NCBI GenBank assembly: GCA_024362935.1
Contig: JANCRA010000066.1
Span: 1,293,501-1,357,500, forward strand
DNA length: 64,000 nucleotides
DNA from: Setophaga petechia
Taxonomy: Eukaryota > Chordata > Aves > Passeriformes > Parulidae
Direction of reading: 5' to 3'
Shown here: positions 1 to 25,100 of the stretch, piece by piece
Layout of the letters: each line of letters opens with the position of its first letter
How positions within the stretch are numbered: the stretch's first letter is position 1
The notes under the pieces: model-generated
Told to the model about the DNA's origin: nothing
Database searches by the model: none
Seen by the model: only the letters and a program-made list of their open reading frames with translations
Program-made: the position numbers and the translations under genes

Positions 1-1
1 T

Positions 2-3121
<3,120 letters not shown>

Positions 3122-3190
3122 CGCCCCCGCCGCACAAAGGAGCCGCGCGGGGCTGCGGCCCCGGCCCGACGTCACATCCGGCCCCGCCGG

Positions 3191-3205
3191 CAGCAGGGGG
3201 CGCTG
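3191..3205 (+). promoter_or_regulatory. CTCF-like motif, forward orientation
   Basis: CAGCAGGGGGCGCTG matches the vertebrate CTCF core (AGGGGGCGCT with a flanking CAGC). It sits 70 bp upstream of the KDM1A start codon. The match is seen in sequence; occupancy is inferred. Confidence 0.55.
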
Positions 3206-3231
3206 CAGCCCCGCGGGCGGGCCCTGCGCCA

Positions 3232-3246
3232 CAGCGCCCCCTGCAG
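3232..3246 (-). promoter_or_regulatory. CTCF-like motif, reverse orientation
   Basis: CAGCGCCCCCTGCAG is the reverse complement of CTGCAGGGGGCGCTG, a strong CTCF-type core. It lies 26 bp from the end of the forward motif at 3191-3205, so the two form an inverted pair with convergent orientation. Confidence 0.55.
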
Positions 3247-3304
3247 CTCAGGGGTCCGCCTGGCAGCCGCGCCCGGCCCGCGGAGCCGCCGCCGCTCCGG
3301 CCTG

Positions 3305-3690
3305 AGCAGGGCTCCCGGGGAGCCTGGACGGGCACGGGGCTGGCACTGAGCGGGCACAGGGATGGCACATCGCCCCCGGGGAGCCTGAACGGGCATGGGG
3401 CTGGCACTGAGCGGGCACGGGGCTGGTACTGAGCGGGCACAGGGATGGCACATCGCCCCTGCGGAGCCTGAACGGGCGCAGGGCTGGCACATCGCCCCCG
3501 GGGAGCCTGAACGGGCGCAGGGCTGGCACATCGCCCCTGCGGAGCCTGAGCGGGCAGAGGGCTGGCACTGAACGGGGACGGGGCTCGCACATCGGCCCTG
3601 GGGAACATAAACGGGCACAGGGCTGGCACAGCGCCCTGGGGATGGAGCCCGAGCGGGCACAGGGCTGGCACAGCGCCCCCGGCCATCGCA
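3305..3690. repeat. GC-rich minisatellite upstream of KDM1A (about 38-bp unit)
   Basis: About ten imperfect units combine GAGCCTGAACGGGC, GCAGGGCTGGCAC and ATCGCCCC blocks. Several units interchange ATCGCCCC with TGAGCGGGCAC, giving a mosaic array. It lies directly upstream of the KDM1A promoter. The 177-267 aa open frames on both strands here are repeat translations, not proteins. Confidence 0.85.
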
Positions 3691-3861
3691 AACCGAGCGG
3701 CTCACGCGGCCTTGCCCCGCTCCCCAGCCTGCGCGCCTGCCCCGCGTACACAGCAGCAGCGGGACCCAGGGCAGGCCGGAGCCCTGTGGCTGTAACAGTC
3801 CTGTGTGAACAAATGGAGGCCCTTGAAACGCCTTGAAGGACGTTTATGCCCAATTAAACAC

Positions 3862-4173
3862 AGAATGGTTTGGATTGGAAGGGACTTTAAAGATCATCTT
3901 AAAGCTTGGGCAAGGACGCCTTCCCCTAGACCAAGCCCAATTGTCCCTCAGTAAAGAATTTCTTCCTAATATCTGATCTAAATCTACCTTCCTTCAGCTT
4001 AAAGCCATCCCTCCCTGTCACTCTAGGCTCTTGTCCAAAGTCCCTCTCGGCTCTTTTGCAGCCCCTTTATGTCCTGGAAGGGGCTCTGAGCTCTCCCTGG
4101 AGCCTCCTCCAGGTGAGCACCCCCAGCTCTCCCAGCCCATCTCCAGAGCAGAGGGGCTCCAATGTCTCTGGGG
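3862..4173 (-). mobile_element. CR1 LINE 3' fragment
   Basis: The plus strand reads CACAGAATGGTTTGGATTGG and continues with CCTTCCCCTAGACCA, AAGAATTTCTTCCTAATATC and CTCCAGGTGAGCACCCCCAG, the standard CR1 3' region in reverse complement. A short internal deletion removes part of the usual 5' block. It lies between the KDM1A upstream minisatellite and the ZMPSTE24 3' end. Confidence 0.9.
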
Positions 4174-4355
4174 GGAAATATCTCATTTTCTGAATACAAT
4201 TTTTACCTAATGGATGAAATAAATTATTTCCTCAGAGCACACTTCACATGTTTTCCATAGCTTTAAACCAGCCATCAGCTCATTCAAAACCTGACACACT
4301 TATTTATTCTTCTGAATTGACAGATTCAAGTTAATGCTTTTACTTTTGAGGGCCT

Positions 4356-5879
4356 TTTATTAAATACAGTTCACATGACAAATATAGGCTCTCCAGATTT
4401 GTAAAATTGTCTCCCAAATCCACAGCTATAGCTTAGCTCCATGTTTGCTGGGGTATAAACACAATTAGAATAAGGCATACAAAGGGCTTTCAGCAACATC
4501 TTGTTTCACCCAAGACATCATTGTGCCCATCATCTTATAAGGCATTTTTCCCTGTGATCAGAAAAACAAATGTAAGCTAACAATAAAATATATGAGAATA
4601 TTCTGACATGTGAAACAATGACAATTTGCTTTGATGACTCCTCTCTTTGTACAGAGCTGAGCAAAACTTTTTAATTTACTACAGATAGAAAATGTGATTT
4701 TTATATGGAGTTTGTATATTCACGCTGGTTAAAACATTTGTATGCACATGCAAACTTGTATCTTACTTTTATTTTTACTTCAACAAAAGTAAACATAATC
4801 CTATTTTTCATCAGAAAAGTCTGAGATAATTAATGCCATTTCCAGGTTTACCCACTTTTTTCTTCAGTAACTGATGTGGGCAAACTGTTTCCTGGGCTTT
4901 TTATATGTAGGAATTTTTATATACAAGAACAATGATGAAGAATAAGTTCAGCTACTATTTCAGCTGCATTGATATTAATAAAAAAACCCTCAATGGAATG
5001 GAGGATAAGCCCCCATTCAGAATCAAAGTGTGGCTTTAATACCCTGGCTGAGCAGCTGGACACTTCCATATACACAAGAAATCTAGGCAAAGTACAACAG
5101 AGATGGAGGAACTGAGATGTGGAAAAAGGGAGAACAAGAGAGAATTAGCAATTTTCTCCATGTGTGGGTCCCATTCTGATTCTCTGTAATATTCTCCCTT
5201 CCATACCCCCAGCAGCCCTGGGGCAATAGGAGCAGCCTAATTCCACTATAATGCTACTAAATAATAATTCTCATTTTCAAGGAAGACATGGTACATATCC
5301 TCAGCTGTAATTCATCCTTCTTCCCACATTTCAAAGAAGGTTTTATTAAGTAGCATTTTTCATTCTGACAGACATGAATGCAGGAGAAAAGCCTGCAGCT
5401 GAATTCAGCTTTTTCAAACACACTGGCAAGCACAAGTATCATTATACAGGAAATCAAATCACCCAAAGCCTCTTCACTGTGAAGAGGGTGAGACTGGGAA
5501 GGTTCACAGAATGCTGAGAATAGAAAAAGGATCAAAAGCAATGTTCAAGGCATACACAAACTGAAGAAAAAGGTGCTTTGAAGTCTACACTTGTTTTCCT
5601 CCCTTTAAAAGTCTATACTATGATATGGAAATAAAAGTCAGTGTGGTGGGTGGGGGGGAAGGTCTTCACCCAGCACTTTTTCTAAATTAAATTCCACAGT
5701 TTTGTTTTTCTTAAAAATAAGTCATTTATAATTTAATACCTGTTTCAGGATACTCAGATGTGTGGTGCTGTTAACAGCGTGCTTAATTTGCATTATCCAT
5801 TAAAAAAAAAAATTAAAAAGCAGCTCTGAACTTTGCTTCTGAGATGGAAGCACTGTCTCTGAACCAGCAATCACTGCTG
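4356..5879 (-). other. ZMPSTE24: ZMPSTE24 3' UTR (probable extent)
   Basis: The stretch below the stop codon is AT-rich, without another gene or recognised repeat. Minus-strand AATAAA signals occur at 5342-5347, 4356-4361 and 4303-4308. The 4356 site would give a 3' UTR of about 1.5 kb, near the human length as I recall it. Which signal is used cannot be told from sequence. Confidence 0.5.
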
Positions 5880-18354
<12,475 letters not shown>

Positions 18355-18419
18355 GGCCGCTCCGCCCGCCGCACGCTGCGGCGCCGCCTGGCGGCCGGAG
18401 GAACCGAGGGCGGGGCAGG

Positions 18420-18850
18420 GCGGGGCGGGGCGGCCGTGAGAGGCGGCCGCGGTGGGCTCCGGGCTGGGCTCCATGGTTGCCTTACGGCTGGGCTCCGTGA
18501 GGGGCGGCCGCGGCGGCCCTGGGCTGGGCTCCGTGAGGGGCTTCGGGCTGGACTTTGTGAGGGGCGGCCGCGGTGGACTCCGGGCTGGGCTCCGTGAGGG
18601 GCTCCATAGTGGGCTTGAGGCTGGGCTTCGTGAGGGGCGGCCGCGGCGGGCTGTGGGCTAGGCTCCGTGAAGGGCGGCTGCGGCGGCTTTGGACTGGGCT
18701 TCGTGAGGGGCTCCATGGTGGGCTCCGGGCTGGGCATCGTGAGGGGCTCCATGGCTGGCTCCATGAGGGGCGGCCGCGGTGGGCTCCGGGCTGGGCTCCG
18801 TGAGGGGCTCCATGGTGGGCTCCGGGCTGGGCTCCGTGGGCTGTGTGGTG
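18420..18850. repeat. GC-rich minisatellite upstream of ZMPSTE24
   Basis: Irregular units of about 36-40 bp combine GGGCTGGGCTCCGTGAGGGG, CGGCCGCGG and CTCCATGGTGGGCTCCG blocks. The order varies, giving a mosaic array of about 11 units. It begins within about 70 bp of the ZMPSTE24 start codon and so sits in the promoter or 5' UTR. Open frames of 70-200 aa across it are repeat translations. Confidence 0.85.
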
Positions 18851-18954
18851 GGCTTTTGCCCACTCGGGCTCAGCTCCGCCCGGCACGGCTCGGCCACCCC
18901 AGTGAAGCGCGTGTGGGGGGCAGCACTGCGAGCATCCGGGCAGATGTTTAAATT

Positions 18955-21764
18955 ATATTTCTTCGGTATAAATTACTTAGACCGCACACAATAGCACACA
19001 TAAAGCCTCGTTAGTACTTGTCCAAAACCATTTAGAGAAGCACTAAGAGAAGTACAAAAATTAACACTGACTACTGCAGGACTCGCTGGTTTATTTCAAG
19101 CCGAAACGTGCACTTCAGATTTGGCCTGTGTAATGCTCGGTGAAGACAGCACGGTGCTGCCTGGGGACAAGGTGCCATGCAGGGACTGTGTAACCTGACA
19201 AAGATGCAGTAAGAGATGTGTTAACATTGGGCCACTTCTAGATATGGCATTTGAGTATCAGTCATTAACCTAATTCCAGTCTTAAGTATAACAGAACATG
19301 TCTGTGGAGTTTTAGTCATTAACTTTTAATAAAATAATGCCAACTTAATGTTCTCATTATCTATCAGTTATCTTTTTTAAACTATATAGAAAAATGGCCT
19401 GTCAAATATACTCAAGTCCAGCGTTTTCTGTAACCTGTAGAAGAAAAGGGTAAATGAGGAAGTGCTGCTGGCTCTGCTGAGAGCTCTGCTGAAAAAAGAG
19501 GTCAGTCTGGAATGTCTCTCATTGTAAAGGTATTTACAGCTTTTTACTACCCATGGGAACATGGCAGGGCAGCCCACAACATGTTTTTGTCCTATAAAAT
19601 CCATACATTTCAAGACAACAATTTTAAAAATGGAAGCATCATTCCCTATGAACTGTGTTTTCTGAGGTATCTGCTGTTCACATTAAGAATTCTTTTTTTG
19701 GAAAGTCAATGTAATGGTGTTCCTTTACTGCAGAACAAAATGTTTTTCCCGTATGCTCGAAAGCAAGAAGCTGGAAATGTTACCTCATTTGTAAGACAAA
19801 TTCTGGTAGCACTTGGGAGGGAAAATGATGGCCTACCTCATGGCATGAAAACAGAAATAGACTGTAAAAACTCTTCAAACTTTTACCCTTTTGAGGCTTC
19901 CTTCTCAGATATCCATGTGTGCCAGGCAATTAGATTAAATAAAAAAGCCCAAGAAGAAATTGGAATAAAGATGTAGGTTCAAGCTGCACAGTTTTGATGG
20001 TGTGACACCTATGGAGACATTAGAGCATTTTGTACATGATGGAGTTCAAAGACTGAAACACACTGACAGTCTCTGAAATGGGCAAGATATAATTTTTTTA
20101 ACAAGGAAGAAGCTGACCAGGGCTGTACTGGTATCTTTCAGCTGAAGTATGAACACTCTATGAGCCCACACACATTACTGAAAGTCCTGGCAGTGCATGG
20201 AGTGCTACATCACCAGAGGAGAATGCCTCCAAGCTGCTTTTGTGCAGCCCAGAGCAGCTCAACCATTTTCTAAATGCAACTCTTGGGCTGAGGAATGTTG
20301 CAGGACTTGTCTCCATGCCTGGCAAACAGAAATGATTCCTGTCTCTGTCTTGTCCTGTGGTATGTCCCAGCCTATGGAAAGAGAAGGACCCCACTCAACA
20401 GGCTCTGTGACACCAGAGGTGCAGTGAGCACAGTCTGCACTGGGCAGGCTGTGGATTCCTGTGCTTTGCAGGCACACAGGAACTCATTTGGCAAAAGCAG
20501 AATTACATCTGAGGAAGTGAGTTTCACATGCAACCTGTTTTGTGGGAAATACAGCTGCTTGACTTGAAACTGGTCTCCAAACCTCAAAGAATTTACTGTT
20601 CATGCTGACCACAAAGGGACAGGTTTTTCTCTGGGATACTCAAACCCTGAGAGGGTAACAGGGTCTCTCTGGCCCAATACCTGAGGCAGCCATCACATGT
20701 CTGTTAAGTTTGCTGTTCAACTCTTCTCCTGTTTTGAGATCTTGAAGATTCAAGTATGTTAGAACTTGAAATTAAAAGGTACTTCATTATTACTTTGGAA
20801 CACATTGAAGGCTGTCTGATGATGTTGCACTATTTAACCTTTTGACACAGCTTCCATTTTAGAACTTTGTGAGAAGATTGATGCACCATATTTCTTTCAT
20901 TAAAAGAAGCTTAAGAGTTTAGAGAGGAAATTACATGAAAGGCTAGGCAGTAAGCTACACTTCTCTTGATTTGTACATGATTTTTAACCTAACTTTTAAG
21001 GATGACCAAATAACTTATTTTCCTAAGTGTAGTACAAAGATGCCATTTCTGCCTCATTTTGGTCATACCACAGTTCACTAGACAGTTTGATAGCTGCCAT
21101 CATTTCTGCACCCAACAGAAACATTTCCCAAAGTTTTTTCCATTTCCTTTCCACTGCTGCTTTTCAGATCACAGTATAAAACCTCAGAAGCCCCAACAAC
21201 ACCCAAGCCCTCAGTCAGATTGCTGCTTGCTCATTAGAATCCCCTTGGAGATGGGGAAACATCCCATACAGGGGCCAGTGATTCTGGGCCTTGTGATGTA
21301 TCCATGTGTGGTAAGAAATGAAATACAGAGCAAGAAACAGAGCTTAAAATATTAGCTGACTCTTCTGCTCAATCTTCCAGCTAGGTTTCATTCATTGTCA
21401 TAAAAGCCAACCAGGGAACTCTAGAGGTATACTGGTACTTTCATGTGACACAACAACACTCATCACACACTCAGGTGGTGCCAGACAGTCTCAGCAAACA
21501 CCCTCTGCCTTTAAAGGAACAAGGACTTTCTCATGCAGAAGTGTAATTAGTAAGCCTGGACTAATTATAGTTCTTTCAAGTCTAAAAAAAGCACAGAGAA
21601 TGTTGTAAAATAAAATGTAATACTTTACTTTTCTGTATCTATTTTATCAGTCTGATAAATTATCTACAAATGCATAAAACTTAAGCAACACTGACCAATG
21701 CACTCAGAATGGTCCCAAACTCAATTACAAGTAAAGCACATTAAAGATTTACTGTACAGTAAAC
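18955..21764. other. Intergenic region between RLF and ZMPSTE24
   Basis: This stretch is mostly unique AT-rich DNA. It carries one plus-strand open frame of 154 codons (19512-19976) with no family resemblance I can name and no visible gene context. In human, TMCO2 lies in this interval; I saw no convincing minus-strand counterpart. No RNA gene or mobile element was recognised. Confidence 0.5.
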
Positions 21765-21784
21765 AAATGGGTGAAAAACTGTAA

Positions 21785-21790
21785 TTTATT
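21785..21790 (-). terminator. RLF: Candidate RLF polyadenylation signal
   Basis: AATAAA on the minus strand (TTTATT on plus) lies about 390 bp below the RLF stop codon. It is the first strong signal I saw after the stop, so the 3' UTR would end near 21765. Longer forms cannot be excluded. Confidence 0.5.
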
Positions 21791-22180
21791 GAAACTCATA
21801 ACTCAAAAAATATAAGATGCTGTAGTGTACAATATGTTACACAAAGCACCCTGGGGTGCACATTCAAGTCAAGTAATAACTCCATCGCCCCCCAAACCCT
21901 GGTACCCCAGTACTTTTTCCATATACAATCATGCACATTTACTCTTCAAGAGGAAGCCCCCAGTATTCTGATGTGTTAAATAGCACCAAAATCAGCATTG
22001 TTCATTGAAAAAAATGGGGAGCTAAATTAACTTGGCCATTACTTTTGACAGATATTATACATTCATGGAATTAAACAGTCAAAACTAACCTAAAAAGTGT
22101 GTACTGTAACAATTACTGTTCTAATTTGAAGTTCTCCCCGTACAGCAGTAGTGGAGGCTATCTGCTCTAAGCAAAGCTAC

Positions 22181-25100
22181 TTACGTACTTCCTACACACA
22201 GCTCATCTGCCTTTTTTGTTGGAAATAAATCTATGAGAGGTGTGGAAAACTTGGATCTTTCAAGAACTACTACTGGTCGTAAGTAATGCAGCTGTTTTAA
22301 GGCAAGGTCTCCACAGTCCGTTAGGGCCTTGTCCAAGATTGCCCTCAGGTTTTCTAAGGAAGGGGCAGAGGAGGACTCTGACAGCAAGGGCTGGATCTCT
22401 GTTAGCTGCCCAGGATTATTTGGGGTTATGATTACATTTTCATCACTTACAAAGTTGTTTACTGGTGTATTCCCTTGACTGTCTCCCTCTTTTTGCAACA
22501 TTTCATCTACTGGCAACTGCTCAGGAGACTCCCATTCTACAACCTCATCACAATCATCATCATCATCATCATCATCTTTTCCCTCACTCTCCTGAATAAA
22601 TTTTAAAAATGAAGACTCAAATCCCATTGGTTTATATGTCTTTAAATCAAATGGTTTGGACACAGGAGGTTTTTGAAATTTGTCTTTTGTAGCACAAAGT
22701 ACATTTCTTTTTGCATTCTGATTAACAGTGCTATGTTGACATCCTTCTGGGTCTTTCTCTCTTGGCAACTCTAATTGTAAACTGGACAAAGAAGAGCTAT
22801 TCTCTCTTTCACTGCTTTCAGAAAGATCTTCAGTTTTACACACAGTTGTCTCCCTGCTGTTAGGCTCTTCCAAACAGGTGTTCTTAGAACTGTGATTATA
22901 TTTTAAAGTGCCTGAATACACAAAGGCACTGGCATCACAATTCACACCACTCGGTGAACATTGCTTTTGGTCTTCATTACTCTCATCTGGAGGATCACAT
23001 GCAGGGTTTGGAACAAGGGGTTTGTCACTCTCCTGCACAGGCTCAGAATTAGCTGATTTATCCTCCTTAACTTCTACACCTTCTTTATCCAAGTCTGAAG
23101 CTGTGTTAGAGCAAGACTGCTTTTCAATCATGATGCCACATTTGACACAAAGAACGAGTTTCTGCAGGCGCTGCTCGATGTACATGTTGGTCATCTGGTG
23201 CGTGCGCTTGTAGTGCCTCACGATGCTGCTCTCCAGCTTCACCACAGACAGGCAGCCCTGCACCATGCAGGGGTACTGGGTCTGGTTAGACTTCTCTTTG
23301 CACATTTGTAGGGCTTCCTCTTTTGTTTTGAAATTTAGCAAATGCTTTTCCCTGCTTCTGTTAATTCTTTTAGCTTTGTCTTTTAATTGCTTCCCATTCT
23401 GCTTGCTTGTGCCAAAGCTGTCTTTCAAACAATTTTGCTCATTTTTATCTTCATCATCTTCCTCCTCTTTGTGATTTCCAAAGAGACTATCATAATATTC
23501 ACTGTGTCTGAAATATACATGTTGAGAATAGTGACTGTAATTTGTGAAAATTCGATTGCAGCCATTAAGGTCACAATGGATTTCAAAATCTTTGTTTAAT
23601 TTTTCTTCATTGGCATGTTCTTCTATTAGGTGCCGTTTAAGCTTATTAAATGTATAAAATACAGCATGGCAGTGCGCTTGGTTACAAGCAAATCTGGCAG
23701 ACTCAGCTTCAGAAAGCAGTTTTTGATCCTCTAAGATTTCATTGTGGAAGTCCCTACAATGTTTAGCAAGAGCTTTAGAACACAGAAAACGCTTACCACA
23801 CTCTTTGTGTTTGCATGCAAATATTTTTTTACATTTGACAAGTTCCCTTTTTGTTCTTGCTTTGTCTTTTTCTAAGCAGAGCTGCTCCTTATTATACTGG
23901 TGAACAGTTCTGTAATGGCGAATCAAACCTTTCTGGTTTGTGAATGCTGAGTTGCAGCTTTTATGTATACAATGAAATGGTTTGTGGTACTTATGCAATA
24001 TGTAACATAAGTTTCCTTTAGCAACCGTTCTTTTGCTTCCTCTTCCCTGTCTTGCTTCCAGTTCTTCCCTATGACTGTCCAGGGAAGTTATGTTAGATGT
24101 TTTTCTTGTTACATCATTGTCTGTCTCTTCATTGGACTCCAAATCAGTCTCAGAACAGCAGTCCTCCTTTTTTGGGTGACACAGCTGTTCCGAGTCCGAA
24201 TGTCCAGAGAACCCAACGCTGTTTGCACAGGCAGGCACTGGAGCAGTGCTATTCTTATGCAAGTCCTCTGTACATAAACCTACATGATCATATTTGTCAC
24301 TGGGACACACCTTGTGAGCCACCCTCTGACAGCCAATTTGATGTTTGTTTCTATAGTGAATTCGAAGATGTGTTTTTCTTGTAAAAGATCTTTGGCAAAT
24401 ATGACACTTAAATGGTGAATAGCGATGCTGGAACATGTTTAGCTGAAGAACCATTTCCTTTGAATAGTTATGCTTTTTAACATAATGCATTAAGAGAGCT
24501 TCTCTGGTCACAAACTCACATGTACATCCGTGACATTCACAGAAAAATGGTTTAGCTGCCAGCTGAGTAAGGTACTGGCTGGGTAAATTATCTTCTTGAT
24601 CTTGAAGGTGAAATTTTGAGGTAGCTTCATCAACTGATTGAGGGCACTTGGCATCCCTAGATGAATAGCCCAGAAAAGATTTCTGTCTTGAAGAATTTTG
24701 AATGTTATTTTTTAAGCTTAGATGTTTCAAGCCTAACATTAGTTCCAACATGTTATCTTCAATATCTAGTTCTTTAGAGCTGTCATAATAAGATGTTTCT
24801 GGGGAAGAAGGACAAGTTTCTTCCCTCAGGCCACTGCTTCCTTTAGCATCTACAGCACAACACACACTTTCTGGAGAGTCAGCATTTGTATCAGAATTAT
24901 GACCTAACTCTGGACTCATATCTGTAGGGGATTTACTGTCCTGAGCATCATTCAACAGATCGAGAAAGTATTTAGTTTTCATTTCCATATTTCTTTTACC
25001 TTTAAAGTTGTATGGATGGACCCTTCGAAGGTGCTTTTGCATACTTCTGGAATTTTTGTGGGTGGAACAGCAGCCTTCAAAACCACAGGAAAGATTTTTT

